From: UMGS1840 sp045661305
GTDB lineage: Bacteria; Bacillota; Clostridia; UMGS1840
NCBI GenBank assembly: GCA_045661305.1
Contig: JAZRFJ010000045.1
Span: 1-31,148 of the forward strand
Length of the DNA: 31,148 bases
Reading direction: 5' to 3'
This document shows positions 22,731 through 31,145 of the stretch, in pieces. The notes beneath the pieces are model-generated. The model made no database searches. It saw only the letters and a program-made list of their open reading frames with translations, and had not been told where the DNA came from. Every line of letters starts with the position of its first letter. Position 1 is the stretch's first letter. Made by a program: the position numbers and the translations under genes.

Positions 22731-24119
22731 ATGGCTGTAAAAACTGTTTTTGTATGTGAGCACTGCGGATATGAAAGTGCAAAATGGCTTGGAAAATGTC
22801 CTGCATGCAATACCTGGAATTCTTTTTTTGAATTTAAAAAGGAAAGCTCACAAAAAAGTTCCAAGAATAATTTTTCCTTTAATAAAACCGATGAGAAAAG
22901 TGAAATAATAAGTAATGTAAATCTGACTCAAAAAGAAAGGCTGAACAGCGGATTTGCTGAACTTGACAGGGTATTAGGCGGCGGTATAGTTTACGGAAGC
23001 GTAAACTTAATCGGCGGTGACCCCGGAATAGGAAAATCTACAATTCTTATACAGATGTGTAAATATCTTGCACTCCAGAACAAAAAAATTCTTTATGCTT
23101 CAGGAGAAGAATCCAAAACACAGATTAAAATGCGTGCTATGCGTGTTGATGCGATAAATGATAATATATATCTTTATTCACAAAATGAACTCAATGATAT
23201 AATAAATGAAGTCGAAAGACTATCGCCTGATATTCTTGTTATTGACTCAATACAAACGATATACTCGGAGGATGTGCAGTCAACTCCCGGTGCAGTTATG
23301 CAGGTTAAGGAATGTACAATGCGTCTTATGCGTCTTGCAAAATCCAAAAATATCTGCGTGTTTATAGTAGGTCATATAACAAAAGACGGGAATCTTGCAG
23401 GTCCGAAGGTTTTAGAGCATATGGTTGACTGCGTTTTATACTTTGAGGGTGAAAAACACTCTTCATACAGGATAATAAGAACAAATAAAAACCGTTTCGG
23501 TTCTTCAAATGAAATAGCAGTTTTTGATATGCGTGAAAACGGGCTTAGTGAAATATTAAATCCATCTGAAATTTTCATAAACGGCCATATCAACGGAATT
23601 TCGGGAAGTGTTGTTACAGCAACACTTGAGGGAACAAGACCTATTTTGGCTGAAATACAGGCACTTACAACAAAGACAAGCTATGCTGTCAGTAAAAAAT
23701 CAGGGACGGGAGTAGATTATAACCGTCTTTGTCTTATTCTCGCCGTTTTGGAAAAAAGAGGCGGACTGTCTATGATTCCCGCACAGGATATTTATGTAAA
23801 TGTAACAGGCGGACTTTATATAAACGAGCCTGCATGTGACCTTGCTATTGCACTTTGCATTGCATCATCCCTAAAAAATATTCCTCTTCTTCCTGACTGC
23901 GTTATCTTAGGTGAGGTAGGATTATTGGGAGAAATAAGAAATGTATCGGGAATTGAAAAAAGATTATCCGAAGCACAGAAATTAGGTTTTAAAAATGCAA
24001 TTATTCCATACAATAATCTTTCATCAGTAGATAAAAACAGATATAAAAATTTACGCATAATACCTGTCAAGAGCATTATTGAAGCTTTCAGTAACGGTTT
24101 ATGCAGTGACAGAGAATGA
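22731..24119 (+). CDS. radA: DNA repair protein RadA (Sms)
   Basis: A RecA-like ATPase that promotes branch migration in recombinational repair and transformation. The N-terminal zinc finger uses C9, C12, C23 and C26. Walker A is GGDPGIGKST (95-104). The RadA-specific KNRFGSS motif and a C-terminal Lon protease-like domain (from about 290, with GGLYINEPACDLAIAL) follow. Its 462 residues are typical. AAGAAGGG precedes the ATG. The 3' end overlaps a sigma factor gene. Confidence 0.97.
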   Translation: MAVKTVFVCEHCGYESAKWLGKCPACNTWNSFFEFKKESSQKSSKNNFSFNKTDEKSEIISNVNLTQKERLNSGFAELDRVLGGGIVYGSVNLIGGDPGIGKSTILIQMCKYLALQNKKILYASGEESKTQIKMRAMRVDAINDNIYLYSQNELNDIINEVERLSPDILVIDSIQTIYSEDVQSTPGAVMQVKECTMRLMRLAKSKNICVFIVGHITKDGNLAGPKVLEHMVDCVLYFEGEKHSSYRIIRTNKNRFGSSNEIAVFDMRENGLSEILNPSEIFINGHINGISGSVVTATLEGTRPILAEIQALTTKTSYAVSKKSGTGVDYNRLCLILAVLEKRGGLSMIPAQDIYVNVTGGLYINEPACDLAIALCIASSLKNIPLLPDCVILGEVGLLGEIRNVSGIEKRLSEAQKLGFKNAIIPYNNLSSVDKNRYKNLRIIPVKSIIEAFSNGLCSDRE

Positions 24120-24687
24120 ACTTATAAATAAACTTAAAAATAACGACAATGAAGCATACAGACATCTGGTACTGACTTACTCAAAAAGACTTTATTACCA
24201 CTGTCTGAAAATTCTCAAAAATTCCTTTGATGCACAGGATGCTGTGCAAATAACATTTATCAAAATTCACAGCTCGATAAATAAATTTGAAAAACGCTGT
24301 TGTCTTGGCTCATGGATTTACAGAATTGCTACAAATGTTTGTCTTGATATCTTAAGAAAAAAGAAAAAAAGCAGTTATCTTTCTCTTAGTTTTGAAGAAA
24401 GTGAGGGTTATCCTCCGCAATTTTATGAATTTCCACTTGCAGATAAAAATTCAGATACAGAATCGCAATTTTTAAAAAAAGAGGAAACCTTTACACTTTA
24501 TAAGAGTATAAACAAGCTCCCCGATATTCAAAAAAGGCTGATTACTCTAAGAGATATACACGGTCTTAGCTACAATGATATTTCAAAAGAACTGAATTTA
24601 AAATCGGGAACAGTAAAGTCAGGGCTTAACCGTGCAAGAAAAAAATTAAGAATAATTTTAGAGGAAAACGGTTATAACAAAGAATAA
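24106..24687 (+). CDS. ECF-type RNA polymerase sigma factor
   Basis: A sigma factor of about 193 residues. Region 2 (FDAQDAVQITFIKIHSSINKFE to SWIYRIATNVCLDILRKKKK, quoted by parts) is followed by a region 4 helix-turn-helix (LRDIHGLSYNDISKELNL, then SGTVKSGLNRARKKL). No region 3 is present, which fits the extracytoplasmic-function group. The start is uncertain: the frame opens at a TTG at 24079, and I chose GTG 24106. Neither has a clear binding site, so coupling to radA, which ends at 24119, is likely. No anti-sigma gene follows; the next element is a terminator. Confidence 0.85.
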   Translation: MTENELINKLKNNDNEAYRHLVLTYSKRLYYHCLKILKNSFDAQDAVQITFIKIHSSINKFEKRCCLGSWIYRIATNVCLDILRKKKKSSYLSLSFEESEGYPPQFYEFPLADKNSDTESQFLKKEETFTLYKSINKLPDIQKRLITLRDIHGLSYNDISKELNLKSGTVKSGLNRARKKLRIILEENGYNKE

Positions 24688-24727
24688 AAAACAGATAATC
24701 TTTTTTTACGGATTATCTGTTTTTTTA
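24686..24727. terminator. bidirectional terminator between the ECF sigma and class A PBP genes
   Basis: A perfect 15-bp stem (24686-24700 with 24711-24725) with a 10-base loop and A/T tracts on both sides; the symmetry continues into the outer flanks. Confidence 0.9.
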
Positions 24728-24743
24728 TTCTTTGTATTCTTAA

Positions 24744-26972
24744 TTAAAATTCTTCGTCAACAGGCGGCTCAGGCACAGTATTCTCAGGAACAACAGGTGC
24801 TTGAGGCTGTTGTTGTTCAGGTGTAACAGGCGGTGTCTGGCTTTCAGGAAGAACAGGCTCTACAGGATTTTCACCCTCAGGCAAAGCTTCTGTCTCCTCC
24901 TCATTTTCTTCCTCTTCTGGAGCAGGCGGATTATAATAATAACCGTCATATCTGTAAGTCCAGAAATCACTCTTATCTCTGTCGCTTTCACCCTTTTTCG
25001 CTTTCAAAAACGGCTCCATAACTCTTTTCCAGGCTGTTATTGCAGGGTTAGAGCCTAAATAACCCATTGACCTTGGCTCATCAAAACCATACCATACACC
25101 TGCGACATAGTCAGCAGTATATCCTACAAACCATCTGTCCTTATTGTCATCGGTTGTTCCCGTTTTACCTGCTACCTGTATTCCGCTTATTGAAGCTGCA
25201 GTAGCAGTACCGCTTGTAACAACATTTTTAAGAAGCTCGTTCATCATTGCAGCAGTTTCTTTTTTCACTGCCTGATGAGTTTCAGATTTGTTTGTTATAA
25301 CAACCTTTCCGTCACCATCAATAACCTTTGTAAAAGTAATCGGCTTATGATAAACGCCCTCAGCAGGAAATGCAGCGTATGCAGCTGTCATATCAATAAC
25401 TGATGCACCTGTTGTAAGACCGCCAAGTGCTAAAGCTCCCCAGGCAGTATCATGCTCGGAAACAGAAGACAGCTTAAATCTGTTTTTTAAGTAATCATAT
25501 GAAACCTCTCTTCCGAGGTCTGCAACTACCTGAACAGCAACGGTATTAACAGAATCTCTTACTGCGTTTCTTACTGTCATATCGCCTCTGTAGCCCGAAT
25601 AAAAGTTTTTCGGAGACCATGAGCCGTAAGTTACTTTTTTATCTGTATAGATTGTATTTGGTTTTATAATTCCTCTGTCAAGAGCAGGACCGTAGACTGC
25701 AATCGGTTTTATAGACGAGCCAGGCTGTCTGTAAGTCCCTGTTGCACGGTTAAGAGAGAAAGAACCTTCTTTTTTTCCAATTCCACCCGCCATACCCAAA
25801 ACTTCGCCTGTATGTGCATTCATTACCACAATAGCTCCCTGCGGTACAGGTTTTACAGGTGACCATGGAAAATTGCTTTCTGATGAAAATACCTTATCAA
25901 TATTTTCCTGAACCATAGGGTCCAATGTTGATATAATTTTATAGCCTCCGCTTTGAAGCTTTCTTTCTGCTAAAGTTTTTGAATATCCTTTTTGAGTAAC
26001 GAGTGCATAAATTACATCCTGAACAACCTGGTCAGTGAAATATGACTGCGTTCTTGCGGAAGTAACCTGCATGTTACCCTTTCTGAACACAAGCTCCTCA
26101 GATATTGCCTCGTTATACTCTTCTTCTGTAATATATTCAAGCTCAACCATTTTCTTAAGAACGACAAGCTGTTTTTCCTTGTTATTCTCAGGATTTATAA
26201 ATGGGTCATAATAAGCGGGGTACTGTGTTATTCCTGCAATAGATGCACACTGTGCTAATGTAAGTTCTCCGACATCCTTATCAAAATAAAGCTGTGCAGC
26301 AGTCTGTACACCGTTTACACCCTGAGCAAGATATATCGTGTTCATATAAAGCTCTAAAATCTGGTCCTTTGAAAGCTTTCTTTCAAGCTGATATGCCATC
26401 CATATTTCCTGCATCTTTCTTACAGGAGTTCTGTCATCATTTTCAGTTAAGTTTTTTATAAGCTGTTGTGTAATCGTACTTCCGCCCTGTGCTCCGCTTC
26501 CTTTATGCAAATATTCCAAAACAGCTCTTGTTGTACGCTTAATATCAAATCCGCTGTGGGAGTAAAAACGCTCATCCTCTATTGCTACAAATGCATCTCT
26601 CATATCCTGAGGCACTTGGTTAAGCGGTACCCAGGACCTGTTTTCAACGGTTGAAATCTGTTCGTACTCCTTAATCTCTCCATCCTCATCAATATAACAA
26701 ACATGACTTGAAATATCGAGTCTTAAATCCTCAACATCAAGCTTGTCTGCACTTGCAAATATAAAAATAACAAGAACAACGCCAAGAAGAAAAACTGCCG
26801 GAATAACAATTTTCATTATTGTCCATAAAGCTCTTAAAAACATTCTGAAAAATGAGTTTTCATCTTTCTTCTTTTTTCGGCTTCTTTCGCTTACAGTTTT
26901 CGGAGAAGTTGATTCTTTTTTTGAAGAAGGTGTATTTTTATTCATATCCTTACCGTCTTTTTGATTACTCAA
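24744..26972 (-). CDS. class A penicillin-binding protein (glycosyltransferase/transpeptidase)
   Basis: This bifunctional enzyme polymerises and cross-links peptidoglycan. From the TTG start at 26972 it has 742 residues. A basic, Ser/Lys-rich cytoplasmic tail leads to one membrane helix (about 53-74). The GT51 domain carries catalytic E132 in EDERFYSH and GGSTITQQL (163-171). The transpeptidase has S419-S-I-K422, S474-V-N476 and K603-T-G605. The C-terminal ~60 residues are a Pro/Glu/Gln-rich tail (ending PPVDEEF). The TTG is supported by GGGAGGG seven bases upstream; the frame is open to an ATG at 27023 with no binding site. It resembles PBP1A/PonA. Confidence 0.93.
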   Translation of the reverse strand: MSNQKDGKDMNKNTPSSKKESTSPKTVSERSRKKKKDENSFFRMFLRALWTIMKIVIPAVFLLGVVLVIFIFASADKLDVEDLRLDISSHVCYIDEDGEIKEYEQISTVENRSWVPLNQVPQDMRDAFVAIEDERFYSHSGFDIKRTTRAVLEYLHKGSGAQGGSTITQQLIKNLTENDDRTPVRKMQEIWMAYQLERKLSKDQILELYMNTIYLAQGVNGVQTAAQLYFDKDVGELTLAQCASIAGITQYPAYYDPFINPENNKEKQLVVLKKMVELEYITEEEYNEAISEELVFRKGNMQVTSARTQSYFTDQVVQDVIYALVTQKGYSKTLAERKLQSGGYKIISTLDPMVQENIDKVFSSESNFPWSPVKPVPQGAIVVMNAHTGEVLGMAGGIGKKEGSFSLNRATGTYRQPGSSIKPIAVYGPALDRGIIKPNTIYTDKKVTYGSWSPKNFYSGYRGDMTVRNAVRDSVNTVAVQVVADLGREVSYDYLKNRFKLSSVSEHDTAWGALALGGLTTGASVIDMTAAYAAFPAEGVYHKPITFTKVIDGDGKVVITNKSETHQAVKKETAAMMNELLKNVVTSGTATAASISGIQVAGKTGTTDDNKDRWFVGYTADYVAGVWYGFDEPRSMGYLGSNPAITAWKRVMEPFLKAKKGESDRDKSDFWTYRYDGYYYNPPAPEEEENEEETEALPEGENPVEPVLPESQTPPVTPEQQQPQAPVVPENTVPEPPVDEEF

Positions 26973-27040
26973 TTCATGTCCCTCCCGTAGCCGAACGGTA
27001 GCAATCCGTTTAGCTAACATCAATTAAAGTTCTTTATTGT

Positions 27041-27069
27041 ATATTAACATATTTTTCAAATAATTTCAA
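27041..27069 (-). promoter_or_regulatory. class A PBP gene promoter
   Basis: Minus-strand TTGAAA (27064-27069), 17 bases, TAATAT (27041-27046) with an extended -10 TG. Confidence 0.6.
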
Positions 27070-27084
27070 GGAAAACTCAAAAAT

Positions 27085-27115
27085 AAAGTGTTAAGAATAT
27101 GTTACAAAACACTTT
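27085..27115 (-). terminator. weak terminator after the DUF975 gene
   Basis: An 8-bp stem (27085-27092 with 27108-27115) and a minus-strand T-rich tract, directly after the DUF975 stop. Confidence 0.5.
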
Positions 27116-27116
27116 T

Positions 27117-27917
27117 TTATGATATTTTACGAAGCATTACATGAACATTTCCATTTGCATTGGAGCTTTTGGCACTTCCTGTCATTTTACGATAGAAAAC
27201 ACATATTGCTGAAATCTCGTATGCCATTGCAAAAAAACTGCCTACAAACATTGAAAAAGCACCTATTATCAACCAACCTATAAAAGAGAGAATGAGAATA
27301 ACAAGCTTCCATCTTAAGCCCAAAGTCATTCTCTCACTCATCTGCATTGCAAACTTTGGATTTATAAACGGTGATTCTGCCAAAACACAGGGTGTAAAAA
27401 TGTAGACAATATTAAAATATAAAAAGACCAATGTGATTATTATTCGGATTATTTGTGTCATAATAATATACACAGGCAGTTCAATATAAGAGTAAAACAG
27501 AATATCATATAACACTATTGCATTATCTAATAATAAAAATGTATCTATCAACTGATATGCAAATTTCAAGATAAAAACAGGAAAAATTGCTCTTGAAAAA
27601 GAAGTTATTGCTACAAGTAAAATGCGTCCGAAACCGCCTTTTTTCTCTTTTTTATTACCGCTTAAAATAAGATTAATTATACCTATAAGAAATGAATAGG
27701 CTAGAACTGAAGAAAAAAAAGAAAAAATCATAGACTCAAAAAATGAAAATAAGAAAACTTCTTTATCCTGATATGTTTCATAATTCGGGACAAAAGTAAG
27801 TAAAATTCCTATAATAAAAGGTATAAAAAGACCAAGGACAACGCTTTTCCATTTCCCCTCAATTAAAACTATGGCTTCTTTTTTTATATCTCTTATCTTA
27901 AGTTGCTTTATGTTCAT
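27117..27917 (-). CDS. DUF975 family membrane protein
   Basis: A 266-residue polytopic protein with about five or six hydrophobic segments. The N-terminus MNIKQLKIRDIKKEAIVLIE and the late segment CVLAESPFINPKFAMQMSERM are typical of DUF975, which is related to glycerophosphoryl diester phosphodiesterase-type membrane domains. Function is unknown. It has its own perfect promoter and a leader of about 50 bases. The site before the ATG (ATGGGAAAATAAT) is weak. It is divergent from the DUF421 gene. Confidence 0.82.
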   Translation of the reverse strand: MNIKQLKIRDIKKEAIVLIEGKWKSVVLGLFIPFIIGILLTFVPNYETYQDKEVFLFSFFESMIFSFFSSVLAYSFLIGIINLILSGNKKEKKGGFGRILLVAITSFSRAIFPVFILKFAYQLIDTFLLLDNAIVLYDILFYSYIELPVYIIMTQIIRIIITLVFLYFNIVYIFTPCVLAESPFINPKFAMQMSERMTLGLRWKLVILILSFIGWLIIGAFSMFVGSFFAMAYEISAICVFYRKMTGSAKSSNANGNVHVMLRKIS

Positions 27918-27974
27918 ATTATTTTCCCATTGTTTTTATTTTTTCTAAAAATTTCTATATTTTTCAACCAGGTT

Positions 27975-28003
27975 ATTATATCAAATTTTTCCTTTGTTGT
28001 CAA
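27975..28003 (-). promoter_or_regulatory. perfect-consensus promoter of the DUF975 gene
   Basis: Minus-strand TTGACA (27998-28003), 17 bases, TATAAT (27975-27980): an exact sigma A consensus. Confidence 0.85.
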
Positions 28004-28098
28004 GGCTGAAATATTTAACTTTTTTTATGTTCTTAAAATAAAAAATGTATTGATTTTCTATTAAAATAAAATAATAAGACAAGACCGAAAGAACAGGA

Positions 28099-28779
28099 GT
28101 GATTAATATTTCACAGATATATGGCATTATAATAAAAACCGCTATAATGTATCTCACTGTAACATCTGCAATGCGTTTCATGGGAAAAAGGCAAATAGGT
28201 GAGCTCTCAGCTGCTGAAATTGCTGTTGCCTTACTGATTTCCGAGGTTGCCTCCATGCCGATAAGTGATAAAGAAATTTCTTTGCTTCACGGAATTGTTT
28301 CTATCGCTGTACTGGTTATTCTTGAAATTATTATTTCCTATCTTGATATAAAATTCTCTTTTATAATGCGTATATCGCACGGAAAGCCAACAACGGTTAT
28401 CTTTAAAGGAAAAATTCTTGAAGATGCACTTAGAAAATCAAGAATGAGTATAAATGAACTATCGGAAGAATTAAGACTGAAAAACACAAACATTTCTGAT
28501 GTATATATTGCAATAATAGAAACGAACGGTCAGATAAGTATTATTCCCAACAATTCGCAAAATAGTGACAACAACAACAATAATCAAAAAAACAGTGACC
28601 CTGTGGATTTTGCTGTAGTTGTAGATGGGGAAATAAGAAAAGGCAATCTTGAGCTTATAGGAAAAAATCAATACTTTGTGGAAAAAGAACTCAAAAAAAG
28701 AAAAGTATCACTGAAAAATGTTTTTGCTATGTTTGCGGATAGCAATGGCGTTACCTTTTTTCAGGAGAAGAAAAAATAG
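28099..28779 (+). CDS. DUF421 (YetF-like) membrane protein
   Basis: A protein of about 225 residues. N-terminal membrane helices surround the family motif RFMGKRQIGELSAAEI and LLISEVASMPISD. The cytoplasmic domain reads GKPTTVIFKGKILEDALRKSRMSINEL, given here only by GKPTTVIFKGKI and ALRKSRMSINEL. An Asn-rich linker (about 150-165) precedes the C-terminal strand pair. Relatives such as YetF and YdfR occur in Bacillus spore membranes. The start is unclear: the only usual codon, GTG 28099, overlaps its own AGGAG (28095-28099). An ATT at 28108 is eight bases beyond it, which is ideal spacing. Confidence 0.85.
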   Translation: MINISQIYGIIIKTAIMYLTVTSAMRFMGKRQIGELSAAEIAVALLISEVASMPISDKEISLLHGIVSIAVLVILEIIISYLDIKFSFIMRISHGKPTTVIFKGKILEDALRKSRMSINELSEELRLKNTNISDVYIAIIETNGQISIIPNNSQNSDNNNNNQKNSDPVDFAVVVDGEIRKGNLELIGKNQYFVEKELKKRKVSLKNVFAMFADSNGVTFFQEKKK

Positions 28780-28812
28780 AAATGATACTCCAGTTAAAAA
28801 TATAATAAATAT

Positions 28813-28856
28813 CTTAAAAGAAAAATCCTATCAAAAGATAGGATTTTTCTTTTAAG
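28813..28856. terminator. bidirectional terminator between the DUF421 and CAP genes
   Basis: A perfect 20-bp stem (28813-28832 with 28837-28856) closed by an AAAA loop, with T tracts within and after the 3' arm. It serves both convergent genes. Confidence 0.9.
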
Positions 28857-28922
28857 TTTATTGTTCATAATAAATCAATTATGATTTTTACATACATAAA
28901 ATGTTGCTTGATTGTTAAAAAA

Positions 28923-29531
28923 TTATTTTAAAATAAACATCTGTGTCCAATATTTACCACTTGTGACATAACCAACACCTATGTGTGTATATGCTGGGTT
29001 TAAAATATTTGCACGATGACCAGAAGAATTCATCCATGAATTCACAACAGACTGTGGGGTTGACTGCCCCTTTGCAATATTTTCTCCCGCACTTCGGTAA
29101 GAAATGCCAAAGTTTTTTATCATCTGAAAAGGTGTACCATATACAGGGCTTGTGTGAGAAAAGTAGTTGTTATCTTTCATATCCTGAGATTTTATTCTTG
29201 CAACACGGCTAAGCTCCCAATCCTCTGTAAGTGCCTTTAATCCGTTTTGAACTCTTATCTCATTTACGAGCCTTACAACTTCTTTTTCATTATTTAATAT
29301 ATTAGAATCAATAGTAGGTATAGCTATGACCTGACCCGGATATATAAGTTCAGGGTTTAAAATATGCGGATTTGCTTTTATTATTTCACTGAGTCCAACT
29401 TCATATTTAACTGCAATTTTCCACATACTATCCCCTGATTCTACTCTATGGGATGTCGCAGCACTTACCCCTATTGATACCATCATAACAGACAATAATG
29501 TTAATATAACCGATATCATAAGTTTTTTCAT
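28923..29531 (-). CDS. secreted LysM plus CAP-domain protein (SafA/YkwD-like)
   Basis: A 202-residue exported protein. A signal peptide (about 1-25, MKKLMISVILTLLSVMMVS) is followed by one LysM domain (about 28-72, HRVESGDSMWKIAVKYEVGL to NPELIYPGQVIAIP, quoted by parts), which binds peptidoglycan. A CAP/SCP domain (about 85-202) then shows YFSHTSPVYGTPF, AGENIAKGQ, SWMNSSGHRANIL and HIGVGYV. The arrangement is common in clostridial spore and cell-wall proteins of the SafA/YkwD type; the biochemical role is not known. The start ATG 29531 follows AGAGGT. It is transcribed alone from a clear promoter. Confidence 0.93.
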   Translation of the reverse strand: MKKLMISVILTLLSVMMVSIGVSAATSHRVESGDSMWKIAVKYEVGLSEIIKANPHILNPELIYPGQVIAIPTIDSNILNNEKEVVRLVNEIRVQNGLKALTEDWELSRVARIKSQDMKDNNYFSHTSPVYGTPFQMIKNFGISYRSAGENIAKGQSTPQSVVNSWMNSSGHRANILNPAYTHIGVGYVTSGKYWTQMFILK

Positions 29532-29572
29532 TGTGTTACCTCTTTCTATTTTTTGACCCAATGCTGTTTACT

Positions 29573-29601
29573 ATTATAACATTTTATTCTACACAATTCA
29601 A
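29573..29601 (-). promoter_or_regulatory. promoter of the LysM-CAP gene
   Basis: Minus-strand TTGAAT (29596-29601), 17 bases, TATAAT (29573-29578), with an extended -10 TG. Confidence 0.75.
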
Positions 29602-29654
29602 GAGGTAAGTGTTTCAAGAAAAGGTATCAACTGGAGTTGTTCTTAACTCTTTCC

Positions 29655-29769
29655 TTATTCACTATTACTTATTACTTTCCAAAAATCCTCGTGTATTTTT
29701 CAGGGAATAGTGAAGAGTGAATAGGTAATAAGTAAAAATCCCCGTACTTTCGTACGAGGATTTTTGGAA
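29655..29769. repeat. palindromic intergenic repeat with 16-bp inverted ends
   Basis: A perfect 16-base inverted repeat (29677-29692 and 29754-29769) brackets a 61-base core. Next to and inside it are rearranged copies of short motifs: TTACTTATTAC (29665-29675) is inverted at 29725-29735, and TTCACTATT (29658-29666) is inverted at 29706-29714. No open frame is present. It resembles a small non-coding repeat element; whether copies exist elsewhere cannot be seen here. Confidence 0.5.
29734..29765 (-). terminator. terminator of the GGDEF gene
   Basis: A 14-bp stem (29734-29747 with 29752-29765). The single mismatch on the plus strand becomes a G-U pair in the minus RNA, the loop is GAAA, and a U run follows. 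It lies just past the GGDEF stop and inside the palindromic repeat. Confidence 0.85.
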
Positions 29770-29781
29770 GAACCGAATGGT

Positions 29782-30927
29782 TTAGATGTCATCTGATTCA
29801 GATGAAAACTTCTTACCATTTAATTCTTTTTCACTATTATGCCAATTCAAATAATATTGCTCTTTATTAAAATACATAATTGCATCAGCTTTTTTCAAAG
29901 CGACGTGAAAAGGTTTTGCGTTATTGAAGTCCACCTCTGAACAACCGTGAGATAATGTAACATTAATTAAATTAACTAATTCTTCATTCAGCTTTACAAT
30001 TAGATTCTCGACATAAGATAATTGTATATCTTCTATCAGCAAAACAAATTCATCGCCACCAAATCTAAAACTTTCACAATTATAACTCTCAAAATATTCA
30101 GTAATAACCGTACCTACTTGTTTTAAAATTTCATCCCCTGCGACATGTCCTCTTGTATCATTGATATTTTTAAATCCATTGATATCAAGCATAACAAAAA
30201 TAAACCGTGCACCGGGATTCTTTCTGTTGTTTAATACTTGTCTTCTGGTAAATCTCTCGTATGCTGCTCTATTTTGCATATTTGTCAAAGCGTCTATGTA
30301 CGCAATATTTTTCAGTTCATCATTTTCATATGTTTTTTTATTCATTTCGGCGCTATCTTTTACTAAATTAAAAATCAAAATTAATGTTAAATAAAAAATA
30401 ATACTGAAAATAACAAAATCAAAAACCATATCACAAGCATTGCTCATATCAATACTGAAAGCATATTGATTCAAAAACTGTATGAAAAAGAAAACTAATA
30501 TAACATTAAGTTTCCACCAACCAGAAGAAAAGAACACCCTGGCTTTTTGATAACTCGGAAGCAAAATCTTGTATAGAAACAGATGCATTAATACCACTAT
30601 TCCTATTCCACAAACAGAGATATGAGCATTGTTACTCAGAAGATCTGATAAAATCAAGTTTGCTCCAATACATATGCAAAATGAATTCGAGTATGTAAGA
30701 AACAAAAAGGTTTTTTCTCCTAAAGAACCTATTGTTGTTATAAAAAAGATAACAGCATGCATAAAAAGCAAACTGAAAAATCCGTACATTACATTTTCAT
30801 GAAATACCATAATACATACAGCAAAAATTGCATATGCACCCCAAAAACAAGCCGTAACTAATTTTTTATATTTTTGTTTTTGAAGATATAAAGCCGCAAT
30901 AATATGCGATATAATCGTTACTACCAT
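29782..30927 (-). CDS. membrane-bound GGDEF protein (probable diguanylate cyclase)
   Basis: A protein of about 381 residues. Six or seven hydrophobic segments fill the first ~190 residues, forming an uncharacterised membrane sensor region. A short helix then leads to a GGDEF domain starting DALTNMQNRAAYERF. The domain contains LDINGFKNINDTRGHVAGDEIL and the active-site motif RFGGDEFVLL (GGDEF at 290-294). The intact motif predicts cyclic di-GMP synthesis from two GTP. The RxxD inhibitory site that usually stands five residues earlier is absent (YNCES there). The start ATG 30927 follows GGGAG by ten bases; an in-frame TTG at 30963 lacks a site. Confidence 0.92.
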   Translation of the reverse strand: MVVTIISHIIAALYLQKQKYKKLVTACFWGAYAIFAVCIMVFHENVMYGFFSLLFMHAVIFFITTIGSLGEKTFLFLTYSNSFCICIGANLILSDLLSNNAHISVCGIGIVVLMHLFLYKILLPSYQKARVFFSSGWWKLNVILVFFFIQFLNQYAFSIDMSNACDMVFDFVIFSIIFYLTLILIFNLVKDSAEMNKKTYENDELKNIAYIDALTNMQNRAAYERFTRRQVLNNRKNPGARFIFVMLDINGFKNINDTRGHVAGDEILKQVGTVITEYFESYNCESFRFGGDEFVLLIEDIQLSYVENLIVKLNEELVNLINVTLSHGCSEVDFNNAKPFHVALKKADAIMYFNKEQYYLNWHNSEKELNGKKFSSESDDI

Positions 30928-30984
30928 ATTAATATATCTCCCATCTTTTGATTTTTTTGCCAAATTAAAAAAATGTTCAAACTA

Positions 30985-30993
30985 ATTATAGCA
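30985..30993 (-). promoter_or_regulatory. extended -10 promoter of the GGDEF gene
   Basis: Minus-strand TGCTATAAT (30985-30993), about 60 bases before the ATG; the -35 position shows no good hexamer. Confidence 0.5.
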
Positions 30994-31100
30994 TAATTTA
31001 TAATATAAGGCTCTATAATAAATGTTGTGGTCAACAATAAAAAGAGCTTTCAAAAAAATTAAAAAAATAATGAAAAAAGAGAGCATTTTTATAAAAAATC

Positions 31101-31109
31101 TGTTATAAT
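31101..31109 (+). promoter_or_regulatory. extended -10 promoter of the gene at the right edge
   Basis: TGTTATAAT (31101-31109) gives TGn plus a perfect -10; the -35 is weak. A GGAGG site and an ATG follow within 40 bases. Confidence 0.55.
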
Positions 31110-31145
31110 GAATTTGTCCAAACAAAATAACGGAGGTTATAAAAA

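Noticed and set aside
24801..25058. Plus-strand Arg/Leu-rich frame
   Set aside because: Antisense of the Pro/Glu-rich tail of the class A PBP gene.
31011..31055. Nested dyad GCTCT...AGAGC around TTGTTG/CAACAA
   Set aside because: Short stems upstream of both flanking promoters; could be an operator but nothing else supports it.
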